Assembly: GCF_003362725.1 (NCBI RefSeq)
Contig: NZ_QKTV01000003.1
Span: 1-64,000, forward strand
From: Winogradskyella aurantiaca
Lineage (GTDB): Bacteria > Bacteroidota > Bacteroidia > Flavobacteriales > Flavobacteriaceae
DNA: 64,000 bases
Reading direction: 5' to 3'
Under the pieces are notes generated by a model that saw only the letters and a list, made by a program, of their open reading frames with translations, searched no databases and had not been told where the DNA came from. Each line of letters starts with the position of its first letter. The stretch's first letter is position 1. The translations under genes and the position numbers were made by a program. This document shows positions 48,455-58,022 of this stretch, piece by piece.

Positions 48455-49903
48455 CTATTCTATAAAGACCTTGTAATGTTCATAGCGAACTAAAATTTGA
48501 TTAACATAGTTAACAGGTTCTGTCCCGCGAACATAACCATGTTTAATAAAATCAAGTTTATAATTCTTCGGGTAGCGCAAATCCAGTAGCATTTGTTCAA
48601 CATTACCTTGCCAAATATTAGGGTCTAAACCACGAACTTCTGCTAATTTTTGAGCATCCTGAACATGACCTGAGCCGCAGTTATATGCCGCGAGAGTTAG
48701 TTTAACACGTTCCATTGAATCGGGTACATTCAAAAACTGTTTATGGTTGATTCTATAATAGTTGACTCCTGCTCTTATACTCTGTTCAGGGTCTGTGGGA
48801 TCAGTAACCTTCATGGCTTTAAGTGTCGTGGGCATCATTTGCATCAATCCAGCAGCACCCGCCCATGAGGTCGCATACCTATCGAATTTAGACTCCTGAT
48901 AGATCTGGGCAGCTACTAACCTCCAGTCAACACCAATGGTAGCAGCATATTGCTTAATAAGTGCATCATACTTACTTATTTGATTGTTTTTTATGCTATA
49001 GTACTCACTATTTCGCCTACGTTGGAAGGACCGTTTATTCTTGAAGTATTTGTTGTAAATAACATTGTATTCAGTAGTTTTTCTTTGATCAATAATCCAT
49101 TGATTAAGAACCTCCCTAAATTCTTTGGATTTTTTTCGCGTTACCCAGGCTATCCGCTGGTTTAATGATATTGGGACATCAACATTAAGAATAGGCCTGT
49201 ACGCTGAATTGATTTTGGCTAAATTTTCATCGGCAATAGTGTATTTAACAGTGCCATCAGCTACCTTGTCTATAATCTCATCTGTGGTAATATCACTATC
49301 CAAGTAATTGATGTATATAGTATCTCCAATTTCATTTGATAAACTTACCAGGCGCTCGTAATAAGACGAATTTTTTCTAATGGAAACCGTATCACCCATT
49401 AACTCAATAGGATCCTGAATAAGGGCTTTTTGGATCTTACTCCATGACATGCTCCTGTAGTTATCCGGTTTTTTCTGAACCAGAACCTGCCTCGTTAAAT
49501 ACAAATGTTCTGTAAAATCCACTTCCCATTTCCGTTGATTTGTGATGGTCATACCATGTGCAATCAGGTCAACATCGCCATTGTTAAGAACTTCAAATTC
49601 AGAATCCAAATTTGAGGAAATCACTAATTCTAATTGCAGATCAAGATCTTCTGCCAATCGCTTCAGTAATTCATATTCAAATCCCATAGGCTGGCCTTTG
49701 TACAAGAAGTAGCTGGTACTACTATAAACCACTAGGGCTCTAAGCACTCCATCTTTCTTTATGTCCTCTAAATCTCGATTGCTGGAATTGGCTACTATAG
49801 GATTATCATAAGGATCCTTATAGGTTTTCTGGGTATTGGATTCCTTACATTGAAAAAGAAAAACAACTAATAATCCTAATAAAATACGCTTCAACAGGGC
49901 CAT
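48455..49903 (-). CDS. MltF-like lytic transglycosylase with substrate-binding domain
   Basis: From the ATG at 49903 the protein has 482 residues; an in-frame TTG at 49915 is less likely. The lipobox ends LFQC (Cys19). A periplasmic solute-binding-protein-like domain spans about 45-290 (GVLRALVVYSSTSYFLYKGQ, IAHGMTITNQRK). A GH23/SLT transglycosylase domain covers about 325-482, with catalytic Glu337 in YQESKF and GLMQMMPTT. This is the MltF arrangement. It cleaves peptidoglycan at the outer-membrane inner face. Confidence 0.9.
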   Translation of the reverse strand: MALLKRILLGLLVVFLFQCKESNTQKTYKDPYDNPIVANSSNRDLEDIKKDGVLRALVVYSSTSYFLYKGQPMGFEYELLKRLAEDLDLQLELVISSNLDSEFEVLNNGDVDLIAHGMTITNQRKWEVDFTEHLYLTRQVLVQKKPDNYRSMSWSKIQKALIQDPIELMGDTVSIRKNSSYYERLVSLSNEIGDTIYINYLDSDITTDEIIDKVADGTVKYTIADENLAKINSAYRPILNVDVPISLNQRIAWVTRKKSKEFREVLNQWIIDQRKTTEYNVIYNKYFKNKRSFQRRRNSEYYSIKNNQISKYDALIKQYAATIGVDWRLVAAQIYQESKFDRYATSWAGAAGLMQMMPTTLKAMKVTDPTDPEQSIRAGVNYYRINHKQFLNVPDSMERVKLTLAAYNCGSGHVQDAQKLAEVRGLDPNIWQGNVEQMLLDLRYPKNYKLDFIKHGYVRGTEPVNYVNQILVRYEHYKVFIE

Positions 49904-49950
49904 GTATATACCCAAATATACACATTAGGATTTTATACTGCTCTAATTGA

Positions 49951-52488
49951 TTAGACTTCACGACGCAAGACCTCCAAGGGAGAACTTCTTAGAACGCCCT
50001 GTATGTTGGAAAGCCCAATTAGCATAACTATTAGTGTAATTCCAGGTAAGAACACCGTAAAGGGAATGGACGAAGGAACAAACGGTTCTTGAAATACAAA
50101 TAGGGCTAACATTAGACTACTAAATAAGGCTAATAATATACCCACCATTGTTCCAATCAGACCTAAAAACAAATATTCCAACGCGGATATTTTTAATATC
50201 TGCTGGTTCTTAGCACCTATAGTTCTTAAAAGCACAGACTCCTTAATGCGCTGATATTTGCTATTACGCACCGATCCAATTAAAACGATAATACCTGTTA
50301 GAATACTAAAAAAGGCCATAAAATTGATAATCCAAGAGACCTTGTTAAGAATATCCTCAACAATATTTAATACTTGTCTTAAATCGAGTATTGAAATATT
50401 TGGATATTTAGCGACCAACTCCCTCTGCAGATCGGCCGATTCCTGTTCATTGGCTGCATTGGTACTCAGAACAGAAAACTGCGGTGCTTGTTCTAATACG
50501 CCCTTTGGAAATACAATGGAGAAGTTAAGCTGTACGCGGCTCCAATCCACTTGACGTATACTGCCAACTGTTGTTTCCATTAATACTCCTTGTACATTAA
50601 AAACAATTGTATCACCGACAGTTACCTTAGCATCATTGGCAATATTATCTGATATAGAAATCTTAACATGTTCTCCAGTCCTTAACTCTGGGATCCATTC
50701 CCCTTTTTGCAATGTTTCTGATTCTACCAGTTCATCTCGATAAGTGGTTCTAAATTCATGGTTTAAAATCCAACCACGAACTTGCCTTGTTGTGTCTGTT
50801 CGTAATTCATTAACCAATTGGTTTTTGATTTTGTGCATTCGCATGGTGACAATGGGCACGTTGTCTATAACGGGAAGCCCTTTTTCCTGAAAGGTTTGCA
50901 CCACTTTTTCACGTTGCTGACTCTGAACATCCAGCAATATGATATTAGCATCTTGCTCTGTTTGACTAATGTCTGTATTAACTAATAGTATGTCTTTGGT
51001 AAAATAAAGTGTACTAATTAGGAATGATCCAAGTCCTATGGCAATAACTAACACCAAGGTTTGATTGTTGGGTCTAAACAGATTTAATAAGCTCTGACGT
51101 GAGGTGAAACCCCAGGACCTTGGGAAATACCGTTTGATCATTTTCATGCTTAAATAGGCAATACCAGATAAAACTCCAAAAGTCAATACCACCCCACCAA
51201 CAAATGCTAATGAGTAAGTAACACTCCGCAATAACCAATAAGAAAATGAAAATAGAAAGCCTAGAATAATAATGATAATTAGCGATCTCGCCTTCGAAAT
51301 TTGTTGTTTGGATTCCGCTCCTACTCTCAGTACTTCTAACGGTGACACATACCAGGTGCGCATTAAAGGAAGAAGCGCAAACAAAATGGAAATACAAAGG
51401 CCTAGAATCAATCCCATGACTATGGGTTGAGCCTCTATACTAATAGTAACATCAAAAGGTAAAAAGTCCTTTAGGATATAAGGAAAGAGCTCTTGAAGAA
51501 AAACACCTAACACAGTTCCAATAATCCCACCAACAAACCCAATGCCGGCTATTTGAATTAAAAAGATTAAAAAACTCTGTCTTCGAGTAGCGCCCATACA
51601 CTTTAAAACAGCGATGGACCTTAATTTTTCCTTTATATAAATATGGACAGAACTGGCAATCCCAATACAACCTAAAAGCAAGGCTATAAAGGCGACCAGA
51701 TTTAAAAACTTACCGACATTGTCATAACGCCTACCCAAGCGTCTACTTGTGCTGGTATGGGTATCGATATCGAGGTTTTCAGATTCGAGAATAGGTTCTA
51801 TTTTTCTTTCAAATTGATCAATATTAACAGAATCTGCTACTTTAAAAAAGTATTGGTATTCTTTGCGGCTTCCAAACTGAATCAATTGGGTGTCTTCCAC
51901 ATATTTATAGGGGATAATAACCGGTGGTGCCACTGAAGTTGACACTGCCGTACTTCCAGGAACTGATTTTAAGGCCCCGGAAATAGGAAGAACCACCTCA
52001 CCTACTTTGATGGAATCGCCTGGTTGCACACCGTATTGCAACATAAGGGTGGCATCTACTAAAGCCCCACCATTATCTTGAAAGGAAGATGCAGCAACTT
52101 CTGGCTGGGTATCTATACTTCCGTAAAACGGAAAATCTCCTTCCAGTCCTCGTACTTGAACTAAACGTGTCCCATTTTGTTTTGGAAAGGCTATCATCGA
52201 AACAAAATTGATCTCAAAAGCATCAGGGCCTAGAGAATCAATGATGGCCATGGATCTTTCGTTGGGCTCCTGGCGAGTATCAATAATATAATCAGCTCCC
52301 ATAAGAGCTTTGGACTGAAGCTGGATGTTGTTCTTTAAATTAGTACTGAAGAGTTGAATAGATACCACGGCACCTATTCCAAGTATGATGGATGCCATAA
52401 ATAAAAACAAACGTCCTTTACTGGCTTTTGCATCTCTCCAAGCCATTTTTAACATCCAACTAAAAGGTGTTTTTCTAGCCGTAATCAT
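49951..52488 (-). CDS. FtsX-type ABC transporter permease (YbbP-like)
   Basis: The 845-residue protein has an N-terminal transmembrane helix, a large periplasmic domain and FtsX-type transmembrane sets: around 265-385, a middle pair, and a last FtsX core at about 720-845 ending SPLEVLRREV. The repeated GSxRNSKYQRIKESVLLRTIGA and SIAVLKCMGATRRQS elements are FtsX hallmarks. Length and layout match E. coli YbbP. Its ATG overlaps the stop of the ATPase gene (TAATG). Probably extracts or moves lipophilic molecules at the inner membrane. Confidence 0.88.
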   Translation of the reverse strand: MITARKTPFSWMLKMAWRDAKASKGRLFLFMASIILGIGAVVSIQLFSTNLKNNIQLQSKALMGADYIIDTRQEPNERSMAIIDSLGPDAFEINFVSMIAFPKQNGTRLVQVRGLEGDFPFYGSIDTQPEVAASSFQDNGGALVDATLMLQYGVQPGDSIKVGEVVLPISGALKSVPGSTAVSTSVAPPVIIPYKYVEDTQLIQFGSRKEYQYFFKVADSVNIDQFERKIEPILESENLDIDTHTSTSRRLGRRYDNVGKFLNLVAFIALLLGCIGIASSVHIYIKEKLRSIAVLKCMGATRRQSFLIFLIQIAGIGFVGGIIGTVLGVFLQELFPYILKDFLPFDVTISIEAQPIVMGLILGLCISILFALLPLMRTWYVSPLEVLRVGAESKQQISKARSLIIIIILGFLFSFSYWLLRSVTYSLAFVGGVVLTFGVLSGIAYLSMKMIKRYFPRSWGFTSRQSLLNLFRPNNQTLVLVIAIGLGSFLISTLYFTKDILLVNTDISQTEQDANIILLDVQSQQREKVVQTFQEKGLPVIDNVPIVTMRMHKIKNQLVNELRTDTTRQVRGWILNHEFRTTYRDELVESETLQKGEWIPELRTGEHVKISISDNIANDAKVTVGDTIVFNVQGVLMETTVGSIRQVDWSRVQLNFSIVFPKGVLEQAPQFSVLSTNAANEQESADLQRELVAKYPNISILDLRQVLNIVEDILNKVSWIINFMAFFSILTGIIVLIGSVRNSKYQRIKESVLLRTIGAKNQQILKISALEYLFLGLIGTMVGILLALFSSLMLALFVFQEPFVPSSIPFTVFLPGITLIVMLIGLSNIQGVLRSSPLEVLRREV

Positions 52489-53177
52489 TAAAGAACTTCT
52501 GTTGGTTGGTTAGCAATAATCTGTCCGCCTTTTAATCTAAGAATTTGTTGGGTTCTATTGGCCAAATCCAAATCATGTGAAATAATTACCAAGGTTGTTC
52601 CTGCATCTTTGTTAAGTTGGAATAGTAACTGAATTACTTTTTCTCCAGTCTCTTCATCAAGGTTTCCAGTTGGTTCGTCAGCGAAGAGAATTTCAGGATC
52701 ATTAGAAAATGCTCTTGCAAGCGCTACTCGCTGCTGCTCCCCGCCAGAAAGTTGAGACGGATAGTGGTCCATTCGATCGCCTAATCCTACTTTATGCAAC
52801 AATTCTGAAGCCTTTTTTTGTGCATTTTTTGAGCCTTGTAACTCTAGTGGTACACTTACATTTTCAAGTGCCGTAAGTGTGGGAAGTAATTGAAAATTTT
52901 GAAAAATAAAACCCACCTTATTATTTCGCAGTTGTGCTCGTTCGTCTTCATTTAGGGTATTAAGGTCATAGCCACATAATTCTACCGAACCATTATTTGG
53001 TTGATCTAAACCTGCACATAATCCTAATAAGGTCGTTTTTCCACTTCCAGATGGTCCAATAATGGAAAACGTTTGACCCTTTTCAACTTCAAACGACACA
53101 TTATGCAATACCGTTAGTTCTTTAGAACCACTAGTATAGGTTTTCTCCAACCCTGTTATCTTTAATATCTTTGGCAT
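52488..53177 (-). CDS. ABC transporter ATP-binding protein (YbbA-like)
   Basis: The 229-residue ATPase has Walker [11 protein letters not shown]-loop FQNFQLLP, signature [14 protein letters not shown], Walker [14 protein letters not shown] and H-loop VIISHD. This is the MacB/LolD/YbbA type that partners FtsX-like permeases. It overlaps the permease gene by one base and is divergent from the TesA-like gene, 22 bp away, as in E. coli. Confidence 0.92.
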   Translation of the reverse strand: MPKILKITGLEKTYTSGSKELTVLHNVSFEVEKGQTFSIIGPSGSGKTTLLGLCAGLDQPNNGSVELCGYDLNTLNEDERAQLRNNKVGFIFQNFQLLPTLTALENVSVPLELQGSKNAQKKASELLHKVGLGDRMDHYPSQLSGGEQQRVALARAFSNDPEILFADEPTGNLDEETGEKVIQLLFQLNKDAGTTLVIISHDLDLANRTQQILRLKGGQIIANQPTEVL

Positions 53178-53199
53178 ACAATTTTTTTATTATCCATAT

Positions 53200-53922
53200 A
53201 TGAATCAGCTACATCACGACCAAAGGTCAATATTTGTAACAGCAAAAAGCTTAAAGTTTTGTTATATTCTAATCCTAAGTTTATTAGTGTCCTGCGCTAA
53301 CAGCAATAAAAATAACCAATCTACTGAGGAAATGGATGAAACAAAGGTTATTGAAGCCGAAGTTTCAGATACAAAGACCATTCTGTGCTTTGGTGATAGT
53401 ATCACGGCAGGGTATGGTTTGGATGACATTAACGATGCCTATCCTGCTGTAATTCAGTCTAAAATAGATTCATTACAATTGGATTATCAAGTCGTTAATT
53501 CTGGATTAAGTGGCGAAACCAGCGCAGGTGGGCTCAGTCGAATCAACTGGATTTTAAATCAAGACATCGACATTTTTCTATTAGAACTTGGTGCCAACGA
53601 TGGTTTAAGAGGAATTCCTTTGAGCGAAACCCGTTCTAATCTGGAAAACATCATAAAAGCCGTTCAAGCAAAGGACGCCAACATAATTATTGTTTTAGCA
53701 GGTATGGAATTACCACCTAACATGGGACAAGATTATATAAGTGAATTTAGAACCATCTTTTCAGACCTTGCCGCAAACTATGAGTTTCCTTTTATTCCAT
53801 TTATTTTAAACGGTGTTGGCGGCATAAAAGAATTAAATCAGGCCGATGGCATTCATCCTACAATTGCGGGTCATAAGATAGTAGCCGATAACGTCTGGCA
53901 AGTGCTACAACCACTTCTTTAG
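53200..53922 (+). CDS. TesA-like SGNH esterase lipoprotein
   Basis: The 240-residue protein has a lipobox ending VSC (Cys32) and a GDSL/SGNH hydrolase: Ser67 in CFGDSITAGYG, Gly in LSGETSAGG, Asn in LGANDGLRG and Asp-x-x-His in DGIHPT. It matches the TesA/arylesterase branch. It lies divergently next to the YbbA/YbbP-like ABC genes, the same layout as tesA-ybbA-ybbP in enterobacteria, suggesting that the esterase handles lipids delivered by the transporter. Confidence 0.92.
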   Translation: MNQLHHDQRSIFVTAKSLKFCYILILSLLVSCANSNKNNQSTEEMDETKVIEAEVSDTKTILCFGDSITAGYGLDDINDAYPAVIQSKIDSLQLDYQVVNSGLSGETSAGGLSRINWILNQDIDIFLLELGANDGLRGIPLSETRSNLENIIKAVQAKDANIIIVLAGMELPPNMGQDYISEFRTIFSDLAANYEFPFIPFILNGVGGIKELNQADGIHPTIAGHKIVADNVWQVLQPLL

Positions 53923-53923
53923 T

Positions 53924-54979
53924 TTAGGTCTTTAAGGATTTCATGTCAATTACAAAACGGTACTTGACATCACTCTTGAGCATACGCTCATATGCTTCAT
54001 TGATATTCTGCATGTCAATCACCTCCACATCTGAGGTAATGTTATGTTTTCCACAAAAATCCAAAAGCTCTTGTGTTTCAGCTATTCCACCAATCAAAGA
54101 ACCTGCCATAGAAGTGCGACTCATAATCATAGGCACTGTTACCAATGGTGTAGTTACTGGTCCTAAATATCCAAGAACGACAATGGTCCCATTCGTTTTT
54201 AATGTTGCTATATACGGGTTAAAATCATGCTCATAAGGTACAGTATCCAGTATAAGATCAAATTTCCCCATTGCCTCTTCCATTTGAGCTGAATCCGTTG
54301 ATATAATAACGTCATCAGCGCCAAGGGCTTTTGCATCGGCTATCTTATTCGTAGATCTTGAAAACAAACTGACATGAGCTCCGAGTGCATGAGCGAGTTT
54401 TATAGCCATATGACCTAAACCTCCTAATCCAACAACAGCCACTTTGCTATTCTCATTGACATTCCAATGTCTTAAAGGAGACCAAGTGGTAATTCCAGCG
54501 CATAAAACGGGTGCGATACCGGCTAAATCAAGATTTTCAGGAACAGAAAGCACGAAATGCTCATCTACCACAATGGTTTCAGAGTAGCCCCCATGTGTAT
54601 TGGTTTGAAGATGTTCATCGAAACCACCATAAGTACCAACCCAGGAATGGCAATATTGTTCTTCGTCGTTCTTACAATTATCGCAACTGCGGCAGGAATC
54701 TACAAGGCATCCAACAGCTACTAAATCACCCACCTTATGTTTGGTAACATCTGAACCAATCTTGGTAATTCTTCCAACGATTTCATGCCCAGGTACCACC
54801 GGGTATTGTGTCATACCCCAGTCATTACGAGCAAAGTGTAAATCGGAATGGCACACTCCACAGAATAAAATATCAATTTCAATATCTTTCGGTAAAACTG
54901 TTCTGCGGTCAATTTGGAGTTGCTTAAGATCGGCATCGGCAGCCTCTGTGCCATAAGCCTTAACAGTAATTGTTTCCAT
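53924..54979 (-). CDS. Zinc-dependent alcohol dehydrogenase (YahK/CAD type)
   Basis: The 351-residue protein is a medium-chain dehydrogenase: GVCHSDLHFARNDWG with catalytic Zn ligands from Cys43-His44, the PGHEIVGR motif, a structural Zn cluster in DSCRSCDNCKNDEEQYC, and Rossmann GLGGLGHMAIK. The SRSTNK after the dinucleotide fold suggests NADP(H). It likely reduces aldehydes. It is last in a minus-strand set after SDR, AraC regulator and metallo-hydrolase genes; its start is 50 bp after the metallo-hydrolase stop. Confidence 0.92.
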   Translation of the reverse strand: METITVKAYGTEAADADLKQLQIDRRTVLPKDIEIDILFCGVCHSDLHFARNDWGMTQYPVVPGHEIVGRITKIGSDVTKHKVGDLVAVGCLVDSCRSCDNCKNDEEQYCHSWVGTYGGFDEHLQTNTHGGYSETIVVDEHFVLSVPENLDLAGIAPVLCAGITTWSPLRHWNVNENSKVAVVGLGGLGHMAIKLAHALGAHVSLFSRSTNKIADAKALGADDVIISTDSAQMEEAMGKFDLILDTVPYEHDFNPYIATLKTNGTIVVLGYLGPVTTPLVTVPMIMSRTSMAGSLIGGIAETQELLDFCGKHNITSDVEVIDMQNINEAYERMLKSDVKYRFVIDMKSLKT

Positions 54980-55029
54980 GAAATTGTGATTGATTAATTA
55001 GCGTTCTTCCTAAAGATAAGAAAAATAGG

Positions 55030-56166
55030 CTACTGCCACCATTGATCTGTAAACAAAGATGCATCTTTAACCATTATAAAATCACCAATTCTTGGCACGG
55101 TAATGGGCATATGCAACTCGTTTGCCTTTATCAATACTCTTTTTACCGAGTCATCCCAAGAATGCAGTGCCAAGGTGAAGGCACCCCAATGAATGGGCAT
55201 TATTTTTTTGGCCTTTAAATCCACCCCTGCTAAAACAGTTTCTTCAGGCATCATGTGGATTTTGGACCACATTTGATTGTACTGACCACATTCAATCATA
55301 GCAAAATCAAAAGGGCCATAAGCCTCCCCGATAGTTTTAAAATGAGAATTGTAGCCACTGTCGCCACTAAAGAAAATATTATCCTTCTCAGATTGAATTA
55401 CCCAGGAGGCCCAAAGTGTGCTGTTTCTATTATCAATTTTACGCCCCGAAAAATGCTGGGCAGGAGTTGCTATAAATTTAAGATCTTCAAACTCTTGCTC
55501 TTCCCACCAGTCCAACTCCGTTATTGAAGTTTCTGGCACATCCCAGGCTTTAAGATGGACTCCTACACCCAGAGGTACATAAAAGTGACCAACCTTATCT
55601 TTCAATCGCTTTATGGACTTATAATCCAAATGATCATAATGATCGTGAGAAATTAATACGGCATCAATACGCGGTAATTGTTCTATTTCAATAGGTAATT
55701 CTTCATTGTAACGACGTTGTGCATCTCGTGATATAGGCGCAGGCATATCTGTTAACATGGGATCTATTAAAATTTGTTTGCCAGACATTTGAAGTAGAAA
55801 AGTAGAGTGACCAAACCACATGAGTCTGGTGGGCCCAGCATAATTAGCTAAACTGGATGAGTCCGCCTCAAGAACCGGGAGTTTCTTGTCAGGTTTAGCC
55901 TTAGGGTTTTTCTCGAAAAGCATCATTCGCATGATTTCTAATACTTTGCTAAAAGAAATGTCATCGTCTACCCCATCAATGTTCTCAAATTTATTGTCTT
56001 TGTGTTGTTTTGATTGGACGGAATACATCTTTTTCAGGTCTTTGGTAACATCCCCTCCAAAGGCCGGATTTACACGTACAAAGATCATATATCCCCCAAC
56101 AATGACTAGAACAATTGCTATCACAATGTATAACATGCGCTTCAATATTTTAATTACTAAATTCAA
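55030..56166 (-). CDS. Metallo-beta-lactamase-fold hydrolase (NAPE-PLD/UlaG-like)
   Basis: The 378-residue protein has an N-terminal hydrophobic segment (about 8-29) as anchor or signal. The MBL domain follows: MWFGHSTFLLQMSG, the metal site SHDHYDHLD (HxHxDH), FFSGDSGYNSHF and the late PIHWGAF. This pattern fits the N-acylphosphatidylethanolamine phospholipase D/UlaG-like subgroup. It starts 6 bp after the stop of the AraC-type regulator gene, in the same unit. Confidence 0.88.
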   Translation of the reverse strand: MNLVIKILKRMLYIVIAIVLVIVGGYMIFVRVNPAFGGDVTKDLKKMYSVQSKQHKDNKFENIDGVDDDISFSKVLEIMRMMLFEKNPKAKPDKKLPVLEADSSSLANYAGPTRLMWFGHSTFLLQMSGKQILIDPMLTDMPAPISRDAQRRYNEELPIEIEQLPRIDAVLISHDHYDHLDYKSIKRLKDKVGHFYVPLGVGVHLKAWDVPETSITELDWWEEQEFEDLKFIATPAQHFSGRKIDNRNSTLWASWVIQSEKDNIFFSGDSGYNSHFKTIGEAYGPFDFAMIECGQYNQMWSKIHMMPEETVLAGVDLKAKKIMPIHWGAFTLALHSWDDSVKRVLIKANELHMPITVPRIGDFIMVKDASLFTDQWWQ

Positions 56167-56172
56167 TTATTG

Positions 56173-57006
56173 CTAATTCTGGTTTCGGTACTGGACAGGC
56201 GTCATCCCTGTTTGTTTTTTAAACAGTTTGCTAAAGTGCTGAGGATATTCAAATCCAAGCTCATAGGCTATTTCACTAATGGCTTCAGTGGTTCCTAACA
56301 ATTGGTTTTTGGCTCTATTAACAACAAACATGTTAATATGATCCTTTGCTGATTTACCTGTTTCTTTCTTTAAGAGATCGCTTAGATAATTGGGTGACAT
56401 GTTCAATGCTTCGCCGCAGTATTTAACAGATGGAATTCCCTGTTCTGAAGGCTTATTTGAATTAAAGTAATCTTTCAATAATCCTTGAAAATCTGCTACA
56501 TGATCCTGATTCAAATTAGTTCTTACATAAAACTGACGATCATAATACCTGGTGCAGTAATTCAAGATTAATTCAATATTAGAAATGATTAACTTTTGAC
56601 TGTGTTGATCAATATTTTGTTCGTACTCACGTTTTATTTTCAGTGCCAATTCAAAAATATTAGCTTGCTCTTCATCTGATAGATGAAGCGCTTCATTTAC
56701 CTCATAATCAAAGAAATTGTAGTTGGCCATCTGGTTTCCCAGGTCTGATCTTCTTATCAAGTCAGGGTGAAACAGCAACATCCAACTATTTGAATTATTG
56801 GAGTGGTTTTCATCTTTGCCATAAAGGATCTGATTAGGTTTTGTAAAAACCATGGTTCCATCTGAGTAATCATAGGAATTGCGTCCATAATTAAAAGAAC
56901 CTTCTATACCATCTTTTACGGAGATCATATAAAGCTCAGAGTAAAATCGTGCTCCATCGAAATTAATTGCATCTGGTAAATCCTTTAAAAACACCAGTGA
57001 AACCAA
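56173..57006 (-). CDS. AraC family regulator with upstream in-frame amber codon
   Basis: A 277-residue frame from TTG (57006) has an N-terminal cupin-like region and a C-terminal AraC HTH (MSPNYLSDLLKKETGKS; ISEIAYELGFEYPQHFSKLF). Conserved-looking residues continue upstream in the same frame: QIHQLLGLKRPKHPLV is typical of the N terminus of this flavobacterial regulator group. That segment is preceded by TAG at 57060-57058 and, beyond it, by ATG 57081 (MDPIIQV), 17 bp after the SDR stop. So either the gene carries a nonsense mutation or an atypical start is used. Expression of full-length protein is doubtful. Confidence 0.8.
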   Translation of the reverse strand: MVSLVFLKDLPDAINFDGARFYSELYMISVKDGIEGSFNYGRNSYDYSDGTMVFTKPNQILYGKDENHSNNSNSWMLLFHPDLIRRSDLGNQMANYNFFDYEVNEALHLSDEEQANIFELALKIKREYEQNIDQHSQKLIISNIELILNYCTRYYDRQFYVRTNLNQDHVADFQGLLKDYFNSNKPSEQGIPSVKYCGEALNMSPNYLSDLLKKETGKSAKDHINMFVVNRAKNQLLGTTEAISEIAYELGFEYPQHFSKLFKKQTGMTPVQYRNQN

Positions 57007-57097
57007 TGGATGTTTTGGTCGTTTTAAACCGAGTAATTGATGAATCTGTGAAATAGACTATACTTGAATTATTGGGTCCATAAAAGTAATTTAACAA

Positions 57098-57874
57098 CTA
57101 TACCTCCTGCATTTGTCGCACTTGTTTGAGCAATAGCTTCTTCGGCGTAATAGGAATCATAGACATCATTAATTTTTGACTAAATGTTAATCCCGAAACG
57201 ACATCGAGTTTTCCTGCAATCATTCCATTATACCCTTCTTCAGCAACACTTCTAGCAGATACTGCCTTTTTAAATAAATCTGTTTTCTCCATATCAGCTG
57301 TTTGCGCAAACTCCGTTTCTGTAGCTCCAGGCATCAAGGTTGTTACACTAATATTGGTATCATGTAATTCTTCAGCAAGGGCATTTCCAAAAAATGTTGC
57401 ATAAGCTTTTGTAGCAAAATACACAGCTTGTAAAGGGCCTGGCATGAAAGAGGCTGTTGATGAGGTGTTTAGTATTTTCCCTGAATTTCTTTTGAGCATG
57501 TCTGGTAAAAAACAATAGGTGAGTTCAGACAGTGCTATCATATTCAAATTCATCATTTGCAATTGCCGATCCCAAGATAATTCTTGAAATTTGCCACGAA
57601 GTCCAAACCCAGCATTGTTTATCAAGTAATCCACCTGTAGTCCAGCTTTTGTAACTTCTTCAAAAAGTTCTTTCCCTGATCCCTGAACACTTAAATCTTT
57701 GGTAAAGGTTTCAACTTTCACAGAATGCTTCGTTTCAATTTCGTTTTTCAATTCGGTTAATTTGTCAGCTCTTCGAGCTACAATAATTAGGTTGCCACCT
57801 CTTTCTGCATGGATATAAGCAAGTTCTTTACCTATGCCACTGCTCGCACCTGTTATTAATGCTGTTAATTCCAT
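57098..57874 (-). CDS. Short-chain dehydrogenase/reductase
   Basis: The 258-residue SDR has TGASSGIG (residues 8-15), the VARRADKL cofactor segment (an Arg suggesting NADPH), NNAG, the Ser of NTSSTASF and YFATK as the active Tyr-Lys. It resembles the YqjQ/DltE-type classical SDRs. It is the first gene of a minus-strand unit with an AraC regulator, a metallo-hydrolase and a zinc alcohol dehydrogenase, so it may act with the second dehydrogenase on a common carbonyl substrate. Confidence 0.9.
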   Translation of the reverse strand: MELTALITGASSGIGKELAYIHAERGGNLIIVARRADKLTELKNEIETKHSVKVETFTKDLSVQGSGKELFEEVTKAGLQVDYLINNAGFGLRGKFQELSWDRQLQMMNLNMIALSELTYCFLPDMLKRNSGKILNTSSTASFMPGPLQAVYFATKAYATFFGNALAEELHDTNISVTTLMPGATETEFAQTADMEKTDLFKKAVSARSVAEEGYNGMIAGKLDVVSGLTFSQKLMMSMIPITPKKLLLKQVRQMQEV

Positions 57875-57899
57875 TTGGTTCTCTTTTAATTAGACAGTA

Positions 57900-57907
57900 C
57901 AAATTTA
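57900..57907 (-). promoter_or_regulatory. -7 promoter box for the SDR operon
   Basis: The minus strand reads TAAATTTG, an exact TAnnTTTG, 26 bp before the SDR ATG. A -33 TTTG was not seen at the right distance. Confidence 0.4.
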
Positions 57908-57971
57908 AAGCAGTCTCCAACTTCTATTTTATATGAATTACAGAATGATGTATACAAATTACTGATAATCA

Positions 57972-57999
57972 AAAAACCAGAGCTATGACTCTGGTTTTT
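57972..57999 (-). terminator. Terminator after the intradiol-dioxygenase-like gene
   Basis: A perfect 11-bp stem (AAAAACCAGAG with CTCTGGTTTTT) encloses the loop CTATGA, 24 bp downstream of the stop at 58023 on the minus strand. Confidence 0.82.
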
Positions 58000-58022
58000 A
58001 TTAAAGGATATGTTGCGTTTAT

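Noticed and set aside
49913-49920. TATATTTG on the minus strand as promoter of the transglycosylase gene
   Set aside because: The start site would fall about 3 bases from the ATG and there is no -33 box; leaderless transcription is possible but unsupported.
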